Assembly (NCBI RefSeq): GCF_000787835.1
Contig: NZ_BBPP01000014.1
Coordinates: forward strand, 108,548 to 165,126
DNA: 56,579 nucleotides
From: Streptacidiphilus melanogenes
Lineage (GTDB): Bacteria > Actinomycetota > Actinomycetes > Streptomycetales > Streptomycetaceae
Direction: 5' to 3'
The notes below the pieces were generated by a model, which had not been told where the DNA came from, ran no database searches, and saw only the letters and a list, made by a program, of their open reading frames with translations. How positions within the stretch are numbered: the stretch's first letter is position 1; every line of letters begins with the position of its first letter. Below, piece by piece: positions 46,830 to 55,519 of this stretch. The position numbers were made by a program, and so were the translations under genes.

Positions 46830-48047
46830 ATGGCTGACCGGGTGACCGTGATCGGCTGGGACGGCTCGCCGCTCGGCGACGCCGCGCGCGCCGCTTTGGA
46901 CGCGGCCACACTCGTCGCCGCGGGAAGCGTCCCCCTGCGGGCCCTGCGGCTCGCGCCCAGCGTCGAGCGGATGGCGCTCGGCAGCGTCGAGCTCGTGGCG
47001 AGGCGCATCGCCGAGCACCGCGGGACCGCCGTCGTGGTCGCGGACGGGGACCCCGGCTTCTTCGGCGTCGTGCGTACTCTGCGGCGGCCCGAGTACGGCC
47101 TGGAGATCGAGGTGCTGCCGGCGGTCTCCGCCGTCGCCGCGGCCTTCGCCCGCGCGGGGATGCCCTGGGACGACGCGCAGATCGTCTCCACCCACGGGCG
47201 CGGGCTCCGCCGCGCCGTCAACGTCTGCCGGGCCCACCCGAAGGTGGCCGTGCTGACCGCGCCGGGCGCGGGGCCCTCCGAGCTCGCGCTGATGCTGCGC
47301 GACGTGCACCGGACCTTCGTGATCTGCGAGTCCCTCGGCACGCCCGAGGAGAACGTCACCGTCCTCACCTCCGACCGGGTGCCCGACCACCTGTGGCGGG
47401 ACCCGAACGTGGTGCTGGTCATAGGCGGTTCAGGGAACGGCGGGACGGTGCCGCCCTCGGGGTGGCTCGCCGGGCGGCCCGTCGACTTCCCCGGCAAGGC
47501 CGGACGCGGCTGGGCGCAGCCCGCCGAGTCGCCGTCGTCCGAGCAGGGCACACAGGCGTCCGAACTGCCCCCGCCCGTGCGGGCGCTGGCACTGGCCCGG
47601 CTCGGGCCGCGGCCGGGCGACCTGGTGTGGGACGTCGGCGCCGGCGACGGCGCGCTCGCGGTGGACGCCGCGCGCTGCGGTGCGGCCGTCATAGCCGTCG
47701 ACGAGGACCCCGACGCCTGCGCCCGACTCGACGTCAGCGCCCGCCGCGCGGGTGTGGAGGTGCAGACGGTTCTCGGGGCCGCGCCGGCCGTGCTCGCCGA
47801 CCTGCCCGAGCCGGACGTCGTGCTGGTGCGCCAAGGGGCCTCGGTGCTCCAGGCGTGCCTGACCCGGCGCCCGGAGCGGATCGTCGCGCTGCCGCGCACC
47901 ACGGCGGAGCTGGAGGAGCTCCGGCGCGCGTTCGCGCGGTCCGGTTACCGCGCCGAAGGCAGCCTGCTGCAGTCTTCTTCGCTGGACGCGGAAGGGGAGT
48001 TGGGCGCCTCCGCACCCCGGTGGGTGCTGTGGGGGGACCGGGCGTGA
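46830..48047 (+). CDS. cobL: Precorrin-6Y methyltransferase CobL (CbiE-CbiT fusion)
   Basis: This 405-residue protein fuses the C5 methyltransferase CbiE (about residues 1-205: VTVIGWDGSPLGDAARAAL, VVVADGDPGFFGVVRTL, LPAVSAVAAAFARAGMPWDD) to the C15 methyltransferase and decarboxylase CbiT (about 245-405: DLVWDVGAGDGALAVDAA, VIAVDEDPDACARL). Together they methylate C5 and C15 and remove the acetate of ring C in corrin ring synthesis. ATG at 46830 is chosen because family similarity begins directly (DRVTVIGWDG). It precedes the BluB-CobT fusion on the same strand. Confidence 0.93.
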   Translation: MADRVTVIGWDGSPLGDAARAALDAATLVAAGSVPLRALRLAPSVERMALGSVELVARRIAEHRGTAVVVADGDPGFFGVVRTLRRPEYGLEIEVLPAVSAVAAAFARAGMPWDDAQIVSTHGRGLRRAVNVCRAHPKVAVLTAPGAGPSELALMLRDVHRTFVICESLGTPEENVTVLTSDRVPDHLWRDPNVVLVIGGSGNGGTVPPSGWLAGRPVDFPGKAGRGWAQPAESPSSEQGTQASELPPPVRALALARLGPRPGDLVWDVGAGDGALAVDAARCGAAVIAVDEDPDACARLDVSARRAGVEVQTVLGAAPAVLADLPEPDVVLVRQGASVLQACLTRRPERIVALPRTTAELEELRRAFARSGYRAEGSLLQSSSLDAEGELGASAPRWVLWGDRA

Positions 48048-48117
48048 GGGCTTCGTGGACGAGCCGGGGAGTCTGTCCACCGCGCAAGACCGTGGCGTCC
48101 GGCGTCACTGACGACAG

Positions 48118-48388
48118 GTAGGCTGACGCCGTGTCCCGAGGGGCGCGATGCAACGTGGCGGAAGCCACAGCATCGTCGGGCGTGCGCGTTGGCCATGGGC
48201 CCCGGTGGGACGGAAGAATGCCGGTGTGGCCGGGGCGATCGTGCCGGTTGCCCCGGTTCTGTCGTTCTTCTTGTGGCGGGCGGGGTGTGCACCGGTCCGC
48301 CGCAGTGAGGCGAGGACCGGAACGGTGGGTGTCGTGGCCGCAGCCGCGGTGCCGTGGACGCCAGGCGGCCCTGGAAGGAGCCAGTGAC
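48118..48388 (+). other. Long structured 5' region of bluB-cobT gene
   Basis: A TAGGCT (48118-48123) could be a -10. The following 265 nt contain three clear hairpins: CGATGC-GTGGC-GGAA loop-GCCAC-GCATCG (48146-48175), CCGGGGC/GCCCCGG (48230-48256), and CCGGTCC plus GCC pairing with GGC and GGACCGG (48292-48320). The frame is open through it, but the translation is Arg/Cys/Trp-rich and unlike a protein. GGAAGGAG precedes the ATG at 48389. I could not fit the adenosylcobalamin riboswitch core by eye. Confidence 0.45.
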
Positions 48389-51300
48389 ATGAGCGAGACC
48401 GGCAACGTCCCCCCCGGGGGCCAGGTACCGGGCCTCGAGCCGGAGCAGGTGCCGCAGCACGTCGGCTACGCCGCCGAGCAGGGCCCCGTCCAGGGCGTCC
48501 GGCCTGCTTACACCTTCCTCGACGATGTCGACGAGGAGGAGGACGAGCTGCTCATGCCCGGACCGCAGGGCGCGTGGAACGAGACCGCCCGCGGCCAGGA
48601 GTACCCCCAGGCACAGAACCTTCCGCCGGTCGTCTCCGTCGTCCCGGGACAGCCCGGTGGCACTGGGGCGGAGATGCCGGGCATCCTGGGCTCCTACGAG
48701 CCGGGCGTGCAGATGCACGCACCGGCGCACGGTGAGCCGCCCGCGCCGTCCTGGCCTCCCATGGCGCCCCCCGGGGCCGAGGCTCCCCACGCCGCCGTGG
48801 CGCAGCCGCACGCGCCGGTGGCGATCGACCCGTTGACCGATCCGCTGTCGTCCGTCCTCGGGCAGGCGGCCCAGGCCGGTCAGCACGTCCCGGGCGTCCA
48901 CCCGGGCATGCCGGTCGAGGCGCCGGCCGGCGACCCCTACGTCGCCCAGGGCTACACCACCGACCCGTACCTCGCCGCCGCCGGCATGCCCGGCCTCCCG
49001 GTCGAGACCTTCGCGCCGGCCGAGCAGGCCGGGCCGACGGAACTGGCCGAGCAGTCCGGGCAGGCGGTCCCCGCCGCCGAGGCTGCGGCCCCGGCTGTCG
49101 AGCCCGTTCCGTCCCCGCAGGCCGACGAGTTGTCCGCCGCCGACGGCGCGGACGCGCAGGCGCAGCAGACCGCGCCGCGGCGCCCGCTGCACGCCGGTCC
49201 GCCGATCCCGGACCCGTCCCTGATGACCGGCCAGGTGCCGGTCCGCTCGCTCGCCGACCGCGGCCCGAGCAGCCACGGCGGCAACGGCTCACTCCCGGCC
49301 GGCACGCCTCCCTACGGCGTCACCACGTCCAACGGGCCCACGACGCTGGGCGGCGCGCCCGAGTACCTGGACCAGTCCGCGTCCGCCGTCCAGGCCGCGG
49401 CGGCCGGCACCACGGTCACCGTGACGGCGACCGTCCCGATGCAGATGCCGTCCCCGGACAGCACCCTGGGCGGCTCGGCCGCCCAGGTCGAGACCGCCCT
49501 CCAGAACGGATCGGCCGTCCCCGCCGAGCCCGCTGTCGAGCAGGTCGTCGAGCAGGCCGAACCCGCCGCGCCGACCGCCTCCGGGCCGTTCGTCATGGAG
49601 CCGGTCCCGGCCGAGCCGATCGCCGTCGAACCGGTTTCTGTCGAGCCGATCGCTGTCGAGCCGACCGAGCCGGTCGCCGAGCCGGAACCCGAGCCGAGTG
49701 CCGAGTCGTCCGTCGCGTCCGAGCCGGTGGTCCCGGCGGAGCGCGGGGCCGTTGAGGGGGCGCCCATGCGCATCGCCTCCTTCATCGCCCCGCCGTCCCA
49801 GAGCCACTCGCCGGTCCAGCCCGAGGAGACCGCGCAGGGCATCGGCGTGCTGACCGGTCAGCCGCTGGTCGAGCCCGTCGCCGTCGACCCTGCGGCCGAG
49901 GCCGAGCAGCCCGTCGCCGAGCAGCCCGACCAGGTTGCGGCTGAGGCCTCGGCGTCGGCTGAATCCGTCTCGGAGACGGACCCCCAGACCCCCGCCCAGT
50001 CGGTGAGCGAGCCGGTCGATGAGCCCGCGTCCGAGCCGAGTGCCGAGGCGCCCGCGGACGTCGCGGCCGAACCGGTCGCCGAGCCGGTCGCCGAGTCGGT
50101 CGACCGGCCGGTGGGGGAGCAGGGCGCGGTGTCCGGCGCGCAGCCGGGCACCGAGGCGCCGGGGAAGTCGGACGTGGTGGAGGCAGAGATCGTGGCGGAA
50201 CAGGCCGTCGAGCAGGTGCCGGAGACGCAGGAAGCCCAGTCGGTCCAGGAGCCGCCGCAGGCGGTGGCGGCCGAGCCGACCATCCCGCACCAGACGTCAG
50301 AGGCCGTGGTCCCGGCCGCCGGAGACGAGCCGGCTCCGGCCGCCCCGGGTGCGGACACCGCGGAGACCGAGACCGCCGAGCCCCAGGCCGAGGCTGAGCT
50401 CGAAACCGAGTTCGAGGAGCTGGGCGACGCCGCCCCCGGTTACGACGAGGACATGCGCGAGGCCGTGCACCGCGTGATGCGCGAGCGCCGTGACATCCGC
50501 AACGGCTTCCGCTCCGACCCGATCCCGCACGAGGTGCTGATCCGGGTCCTGGAGGCCGCGCACACCGCGCCCAGCGTCGGCTACTCGCAGCCGTGGGACT
50601 TCGTCGTCATCCGCTCCGCCAAGACCCGCACCAAGATGCACGAGCTGGCGGAGCGTCAGCGCGACATCTATGCCGAGTCGCTCCCCAAGGGCCGCGCCAA
50701 GCAGTTCAAGGAACTGAAGATCGAGGCCATCCGGGAGACCCCGGTCAACATCGTGGTCACCGCCGACCGCACCCGGGGCGGCCGCCACACCCTCGGCCGT
50801 CACACCCAGCCGCAGATGGCGCCGTACTCGGCCGCCCTCGCGGTCGAGAACCTGTGGCTCGCCGCGCGCGCCGAGGGCCTGGGCGTCGGCTGGGTCAGCT
50901 TCTTCGACGAGGAGGAGCTGGTCCGCGAGCTGGGCCTGCCGGAGCACCTGGAGGTCGTCGCCTACCTCTGCGTGGGCTACGTCAACGAGTTCCCGGACGA
51001 GCCGGAGCTGGCGCAGGCCGGCTGGGCGAAGAAGCGCCCGCTCTCCTGGGTCGTGCACGAGGAGACCTACGGCCGCCGCGCCCTCCCGGGCGAGGAGCCG
51101 CACAGCGTCCTGCAGGAGACCCTGCGCGGCATCCGCCCGCTGGACGCCAAGGCGCTCGGCGAGGCGTGGGACCGTCAGAAGCGGATGACCAAGCCGGCCG
51201 GTTCGCTGGGCATGCTGGAGATAATCTCCGCGCAGCTGTGCGGGCTCTCCCGCAAGTGCCCGCCGCCGATCCCGGAGCCCGCGTGCGTCGCGATCTTCGC

Positions 51301-52177
51301 GGGCGACCACGGCGTGCACGCCCAGGGCGTGACCCCGTGGCCGCAGGAGGTCACGGCGCAGATGGTCGGCAACTTCCTGGCGGGCGGCGCGGTCATCAAC
51401 GCGTTCGCGAGCCAGCTGGGGGCCGAGGTCTGTGTGGTCGACGTGGGCGTCGCCTCCGAGCTGCCCCCGGCGCTCGACTCCGGCCGCACCACGGGCCTGC
51501 TGCCGCGCAAGGTCCGCCCCGGCACCGGCGACATGACGCAGGGCCCCGCGATGACCCGCGAGGAGGCCATGCGCGCGCTGGAGGTCGGCATCGAGACCGC
51601 GCGCGACCTGGTCGCCGCCGGCAACAAGGCGCTGGTCACCGGCGACATGGGCATCGCCAACACCACGGCCGCCGCCGCGCTGATCTCCGTCTTCACCGGC
51701 GAGGACCCGGCGGCCGTCACCGGCCGCGGCACGGGCATCGACGACGAGACGCACGCCCGCAAGGTCGCCGTCATTCGTCAGGCCCTCGAACTGCACCGCC
51801 CGGACCCGTCCGACCCGATCGGCGTCCTGGCGGCGGTCGGCGGCCTGGAGCACGCCGCCATCGCGGGCTTCCTGCTGGGCGCGGCGTCGCTGCGCACGCC
51901 GGTCATCCTCGACGGCGTGATCGCGGGCTCGGCGGCGCTGGTCGCCAAGGCGATCGCCCCCGAGGTACTGGCGGCGTGCGTCGCCGGCCACAGGTCGGCG
52001 GAGCCGGGCCACAAGGCAGCGCTGGCGAAGCTCGGTCTGCGTCCCCTCATCGACCTCGACCTCCGCCTCGGCGAGGGCACGGGCGCGCTGTTGGCGCTCC
52101 CGCTGGTCCAGTCGGCGGCGCGGGCGATGCACGACGTGGCGACGTTCGACTCGGCGGGCGTCACCGAGAAGCACTAG
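48389..52177 (+). CDS. cobT: BluB-CobT fusion with long disordered N-terminus
   Basis: This 1262-residue protein has three parts. Residues 1 to about 680 are low complexity: Pro/Glu/Ala/Val-rich with runs of PVAEPVAE-like and EPIAVEPV-like repeats. Residues about 685-905 are BluB, the flavin-destroying 5,6-dimethylbenzimidazole synthase of the nitroreductase fold (RRDIRNGFRSDPIPHEVL, APSVGYSQPWDFVVI, GWVSFFDEEELVRELGLP). Residues about 912-1262 are CobT, which attaches ribose phosphate from nicotinate mononucleotide to dimethylbenzimidazole (AGDHGVHAQGVTPWP, GDMGIANTTAAAAL, and catalytic Glu in LGEGTGALLALPL near 1229). One chain thus makes the lower ligand and activates it. ATG at 48389 has GGAAGGAG upstream. 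Confidence 0.92.
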   Translation: MSETGNVPPGGQVPGLEPEQVPQHVGYAAEQGPVQGVRPAYTFLDDVDEEEDELLMPGPQGAWNETARGQEYPQAQNLPPVVSVVPGQPGGTGAEMPGILGSYEPGVQMHAPAHGEPPAPSWPPMAPPGAEAPHAAVAQPHAPVAIDPLTDPLSSVLGQAAQAGQHVPGVHPGMPVEAPAGDPYVAQGYTTDPYLAAAGMPGLPVETFAPAEQAGPTELAEQSGQAVPAAEAAAPAVEPVPSPQADELSAADGADAQAQQTAPRRPLHAGPPIPDPSLMTGQVPVRSLADRGPSSHGGNGSLPAGTPPYGVTTSNGPTTLGGAPEYLDQSASAVQAAAAGTTVTVTATVPMQMPSPDSTLGGSAAQVETALQNGSAVPAEPAVEQVVEQAEPAAPTASGPFVMEPVPAEPIAVEPVSVEPIAVEPTEPVAEPEPEPSAESSVASEPVVPAERGAVEGAPMRIASFIAPPSQSHSPVQPEETAQGIGVLTGQPLVEPVAVDPAAEAEQPVAEQPDQVAAEASASAESVSETDPQTPAQSVSEPVDEPASEPSAEAPADVAAEPVAEPVAESVDRPVGEQGAVSGAQPGTEAPGKSDVVEAEIVAEQAVEQVPETQEAQSVQEPPQAVAAEPTIPHQTSEAVVPAAGDEPAPAAPGADTAETETAEPQAEAELETEFEELGDAAPGYDEDMREAVHRVMRERRDIRNGFRSDPIPHEVLIRVLEAAHTAPSVGYSQPWDFVVIRSAKTRTKMHELAERQRDIYAESLPKGRAKQFKELKIEAIRETPVNIVVTADRTRGGRHTLGRHTQPQMAPYSAALAVENLWLAARAEGLGVGWVSFFDEEELVRELGLPEHLEVVAYLCVGYVNEFPDEPELAQAGWAKKRPLSWVVHEETYGRRALPGEEPHSVLQETLRGIRPLDAKALGEAWDRQKRMTKPAGSLGMLEIISAQLCGLSRKCPPPIPEPACVAIFAGDHGVHAQGVTPWPQEVTAQMVGNFLAGGAVINAFASQLGAEVCVVDVGVASELPPALDSGRTTGLLPRKVRPGTGDMTQGPAMTREEAMRALEVGIETARDLVAAGNKALVTGDMGIANTTAAAALISVFTGEDPAAVTGRGTGIDDETHARKVAVIRQALELHRPDPSDPIGVLAAVGGLEHAAIAGFLLGAASLRTPVILDGVIAGSAALVAKAIAPEVLAACVAGHRSAEPGHKAALAKLGLRPLIDLDLRLGEGTGALLALPLVQSAARAMHDVATFDSAGVTEKH

Positions 52178-52215
52178 GCCCTACCCGGGCGAATCGCTTC
52201 TGCAGCCCGAGTGAG

Positions 52216-52343
52216 TTGCAGCACCTTTAGGGGCGCGGGGAACTGCGCGAGAATCCCCCATGTGCGGATGGCCCTGCTCGTTCGAGGGGTCACCTCCCGG
52301 GGTGGCTTGTCGCGCAGGCCCCGGCGCCCCTGGAGGGTGCAAC
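52216..52343. repeat. Dispersed intergenic inverted repeat, copy 3
   Basis: Left arm TTGCAGCACCTTTAGGGGCG continues CGGGGAACTGCGCGAGAA. The right arm reads as its complement with changes (TTGCACCCTCCAGGGGCGCC on the minus strand). GTGCGGATGGCCCTG lies inside, as in copies 1 and 2. It separates the cobT fusion from cobA. No gene is present in 52178-52382. Confidence 0.85.
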
Positions 52344-52382
52344 CGAGTGCGTTGCCCATGTCCCATCGATCACGGAGTGCCC

Positions 52383-53609
52383 ATGCCCACCGCCCCGCTC
52401 GACGACGACGCGACCCCGCCGTACCCCGTCGGACTGCGACTGGTCGGCCGACGTGTGATCGTCCTCGGCGGCGGTGTGGTGGCGCAGCGACGCCTGCCCG
52501 CGCTGCTCGGCGCCGGGGCGGACGTGGTCCTGATCGCTCCCGAGACCACGCCCGCCGTGCAGGCCATGGCGGACGCCGGCGAGCTGCGCTGGGAGCAGCG
52601 CGGGTACCGGGCCGGGGACCTCGCCGACGCCTGGTACGCCATGATCGCGACCTCGGACCCGGAGACGAACGCCGCCGCCGCGGCCGAGGCGGAGTCGCGG
52701 CGGATCTTCTGCGCCCGCAGCGACGACGCCTCCGGCGGCACCGCGTGGACCCCCGCCAGCGGGCGGGCGGAGGGGACGGTTGTGGCCGTCCTCTCCGGTG
52801 ACCCGCGGCGTTCCGTCGCCCTGCGCGACGCGATCGTGAGCGGTGTGCGCGACGGCAGCCTCGCGGCCGCGCACCACCGCGGCCGCACGGCCGGTGTCGC
52901 GCTCGTGGGGGGCGGGCCGGGCGACCCGGAGCTGATCACGGTCAAGGGCCGCAGGCTTCTCGCCGAGGCGGACGTCGTGGTCGCCGACCGCCTCGCGCCG
53001 CGTGAGCTGCTGGACGAGCTGCCGCCGAACGTCGAGGTCATCGACGCGTCGAAGATCCCCTACGGCCGGTTCATGGCCCAGGAGGCGATCAACAACGCGT
53101 TGATCGAGCACGCCCGGGCGGGCAAGTTCGTGGTCCGACTCAAGGGCGGCGACCCGTACGTCTTCGGACGCGGCATGGAGGAGCTGATCGCCTGCGCCGA
53201 GGCGGGCGTGCCCGTCACCGTGGTGCCGGGCATCTCCAGCTCCATCAGCGTCCCGGCCGCCGCCGGGATCCCGGTCACCCACCGGGGCGTGACGCACGAG
53301 TTCACCGTGATCTCCGGTCACGTCGCGCCCGAGGACCCGCGTTCGCTGGTCAACTGGGACGCTGCCGCGAAGATGCGCGGCACGCTGGTGCTGCTCATGG
53401 CCGTCGAGCGGATCGCCGCCATCTCCGCCGCGCTGGTCGCGGGCGGGCGTGCCCCCGAGACGCCGGTCGCGGTGATCCAGGAGGGCACCACCGCCGCGCA
53501 GCGCGTCGTGCGGGCGACGCTCGCGACGGTCGCCGACGTGGTCGCCGCCGAGGGGATCAGGCCGCCGTCCATCGTCGTGATCGGCGACGTCGTCGCCTTG
53601 GCAGGCTGA
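52383..53609 (+). CDS. cobA: Uroporphyrinogen-III C-methyltransferase with siroheme-synthase N-domain
   Basis: This 408-residue protein combines a Met8/CysG-type NAD-binding domain (about residues 15-160: GRRVIVLGGGVVAQRRLPAL, IATSDPETNAAAAAEA) with a SAM uroporphyrinogen-III methyltransferase (about 170-408: VALVGGGPGDPELITVKGRR, VVRLKGGDPYVFGRGMEEL, VVPGISSSISVPAAAGIPVT). It makes precorrin-2, the branch point to cobalamin and sirohaem, and the N-domain could carry on to sirohydrochlorin. The CysG name would also fit. ATG at 52383. Confidence 0.93.
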   Translation: MPTAPLDDDATPPYPVGLRLVGRRVIVLGGGVVAQRRLPALLGAGADVVLIAPETTPAVQAMADAGELRWEQRGYRAGDLADAWYAMIATSDPETNAAAAAEAESRRIFCARSDDASGGTAWTPASGRAEGTVVAVLSGDPRRSVALRDAIVSGVRDGSLAAAHHRGRTAGVALVGGGPGDPELITVKGRRLLAEADVVVADRLAPRELLDELPPNVEVIDASKIPYGRFMAQEAINNALIEHARAGKFVVRLKGGDPYVFGRGMEELIACAEAGVPVTVVPGISSSISVPAAAGIPVTHRGVTHEFTVISGHVAPEDPRSLVNWDAAAKMRGTLVLLMAVERIAAISAALVAGGRAPETPVAVIQEGTTAAQRVVRATLATVADVVAAEGIRPPSIVVIGDVVALAG

Positions 53610-53632
53610 GCCCGAGCGGGCAGGATTCGACC

Positions 53633-54436
53633 GTGGCCGAGCTCATCACCATCGAGGACCCGGAGGACCCGCGCCTCCACGACTACGTCGCACTCACCGA
53701 CGTGGACCTGCGCCGCCGCCGCGAGCCGGAGGAGGGCCTGTTCATCGCCGAGGGCGAGAAGGTGATCCGGCGCGCCCGGATCGCCGGGTACCGGATGCGG
53801 TCGATGCTGCTCTCGGCCAAGTGGATCGACCAGATGAAGGACGTCATCGACGAGGTCCCGGCGCCCGTCTACGCCGTGACGCCCGCCGTGGCCGAGCAGG
53901 TGACCGGCTACCACGTGCACCGCGGCGCGCTGGCCTCGATGCAGCGCAAGCCGGCCGTGCCGGTCAAGGACGTGTTGGCCGGCGCCCGTCGGGTCGCGGT
54001 CTTCGAGGACCTGGTCGACCACGCCAACATCGGCGCCGCGTTCCGCAACGCCGCTGCGCTCGGCGTCGACGCCATCCTGCTCAGCCCGCGCTGCGCGGAC
54101 CCGCTCTACCGACGCGCCGTCAAGGTGTCGATGGGTGCGACCCTCAGCCTCCCCTACGCCGAACTCGACCCCTGGCCGGACGGGCTCACGGAGCTGCGCG
54201 ACGCCGGCTTCACCATCGCGGCCTTCTGCCTAGCGGACAACGCGATCTCCCTGGACGAGTTCGCCGCCCGTCGGCACGAGCGCGTCGCGCTCGTCTTCGG
54301 CACCGAGGGCAACGGCCTCAGCACGGCGGCGCTGCGGGCGGCGGACGAGTGGGTCACCATCCCGATGTCGAACGGGGTCGACTCGCTCAACGTCGCCGCG
54401 GCCTCCGCCGTGGCGTTCTACGCCACCCGCCCCTGA
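53633..54436 (+). CDS. TrmH/SpoU family RNA methyltransferase
   Basis: This 267-residue protein has an N-terminal substrate-binding domain (EGLFIAEGEKVIRRARIAGY) and the SPOUT knot domain with its three motifs: VFEDLVDHANIGAAFRNAAA (motif 1), VALVFGTEGNGLS (motif 2) and IPMSNGVDSLNVAAASAVAF (motif 3). These bind SAM and methylate the 2'-hydroxyl of ribose in rRNA or tRNA. The exact RNA target is unknown. GTG at 53633 is 23 bases after cobA and probably co-transcribed with it. Confidence 0.92.
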   Translation: MAELITIEDPEDPRLHDYVALTDVDLRRRREPEEGLFIAEGEKVIRRARIAGYRMRSMLLSAKWIDQMKDVIDEVPAPVYAVTPAVAEQVTGYHVHRGALASMQRKPAVPVKDVLAGARRVAVFEDLVDHANIGAAFRNAAALGVDAILLSPRCADPLYRRAVKVSMGATLSLPYAELDPWPDGLTELRDAGFTIAAFCLADNAISLDEFAARRHERVALVFGTEGNGLSTAALRAADEWVTIPMSNGVDSLNVAAASAVAFYATRP

Positions 54437-54440
54437 GCGG

Positions 54441-54746
54441 GACCTGCGCCGACGCGCCCAGCTTCACGTCTCCCGCCGCTACGACTGCCCTGGGCTGCTG
54501 GTCTTCATCATCGAGCACGCCCGTGGCCGTCTGACCCACGACAGCATCGAGGACCCCCGGTACGAGGACATCGACTACGACGACGAGCACGACCCGCGCA
54601 ACAGCCCCGTCCGCCCTCACGACGGATTCGGCTGCCTCGAAGTCGGCGTCTACCGGTCCCTCCGGAACTTCCTCGGGGTCCGCAGCGCCCCGGTGTGGCG
54701 GAGGTTCACCACCTCGCCTCAGGCGTCCGCGCGAACGGACGGATGA
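54441..54746 (+). pseudogene. 5'-truncated fragment of unknown protein
   Basis: Directly after the TrmH gene one frame reads about 100 residues of convincing protein: RYDCPGLLVFIIEHARGRLT, DSIEDPRYEDIDYDDEHDPR, GFGCLEVGVYRSLRNFLGVR and SAPVWRRFTTSP, ending at TGA 54744-54746. No start codon of any type fits upstream in this frame. The composition is more acidic than typical shadow frames. It is probably the 3' remainder of a deleted gene. Family unknown. Confidence 0.55.
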
Positions 54747-54753
54747 CGCGGCC

Positions 54754-55395
54754 CTACACCACCAGGCCCCGCCCTGGCTTCCAGTCCGGGTCGCGGCCGG
54801 TCAGGGCCAGCAGGCGGTGCAGCACCGGTGCGTCGTCCGGGACGGTCACGGGTGGCCCGAAGAGGCCGGGCACGCCCTCCGGGTTCTGCGCCGCGACGGA
54901 GCCGACCCAGGCGTAGGCGGTCTCCACGGCCTCGGTCAGCGCGCCGTCGGCGGGATAGGGCTGCCGGGTGGCGGCGGCCAGGTCCCAGCCGTGGACGAGC
55001 ACCTCGTCCAGCCCGGAGGCCCCGGCGATCGGCGCGGGCAGATCGAGGCCGCCGACGGTGGTCACCCCCTCCCACGCCGCGCCCGGCACCCAGGCGTCGG
55101 CCAGCGCGTCCAACCCGGCAGGCAGGCGGTCACGCCACGCGTCCCCGAGGCGCGACGCATCCGGCTCCCGCGCCCGGCCGCCGTCGGGCAGCGGCTCCTT
55201 GCGGGCCGCCGCAGCGAAGGCGAGGCTGAGCCCGTCGATGTGGTCCAGCAGCCGCCCGACCGAGATTCCGCCGCAGGGGGTCTCCAGGTCCAGCTGCTCC
55301 TCGCGCACACCGCGCACGAGCGCGGCGAGCACGTCCGTCGCCGGGCGGAAGTCGACGGGGCCGAACGCCGCCGCTCCCAGGTCCGGTGCTGTCAT
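54754..55395 (-). CDS. TIGR03086-like DinB-superfamily protein
   Basis: This 213-residue protein is of the actinobacterial mycothiol-dependent or maleylpyruvate-isomerase-like DinB group (TIGR03086). Matching segments are LAALVRGVREEQLDLETPC, ISVGRLLDHIDGLSLAFAAA with a metal-ligand histidine, and EVLVHGWDLAAATRQPYP with the second histidine. A third ligand is not obvious. The role may be mycothiol-dependent transfer. The substrate is unknown. Confidence 0.82.
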   Translation of the reverse strand: MTAPDLGAAAFGPVDFRPATDVLAALVRGVREEQLDLETPCGGISVGRLLDHIDGLSLAFAAAARKEPLPDGGRAREPDASRLGDAWRDRLPAGLDALADAWVPGAAWEGVTTVGGLDLPAPIAGASGLDEVLVHGWDLAAATRQPYPADGALTEAVETAYAWVGSVAAQNPEGVPGLFGPPVTVPDDAPVLHRLLALTGRDPDWKPGRGLVV

Positions 55396-55519
55396 GTCCG
55401 TCCCTCCTCCGAGCCGTCACGGACGAGTCTCCCCTCAACCGCCCGCGACCTGCGGGATCGCGACCGGCCCCGGCGCGTCGGGGTGACCCGCGCTCACCGG
55501 CCGATCCGCCGGACCGGCC

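Noticed and set aside
48131-48388. N-terminal extension of the BluB-CobT protein from GTG 48131
   Set aside because: The translation is Arg/Cys/Trp-rich with no family likeness, and the ATG at 48389 has a good ribosome binding site.
48118-48388. Adenosylcobalamin riboswitch
   Set aside because: The conserved core segments of the cobalamin riboswitch (RF00174 type) could not be found by eye, so only a structured leader is claimed.
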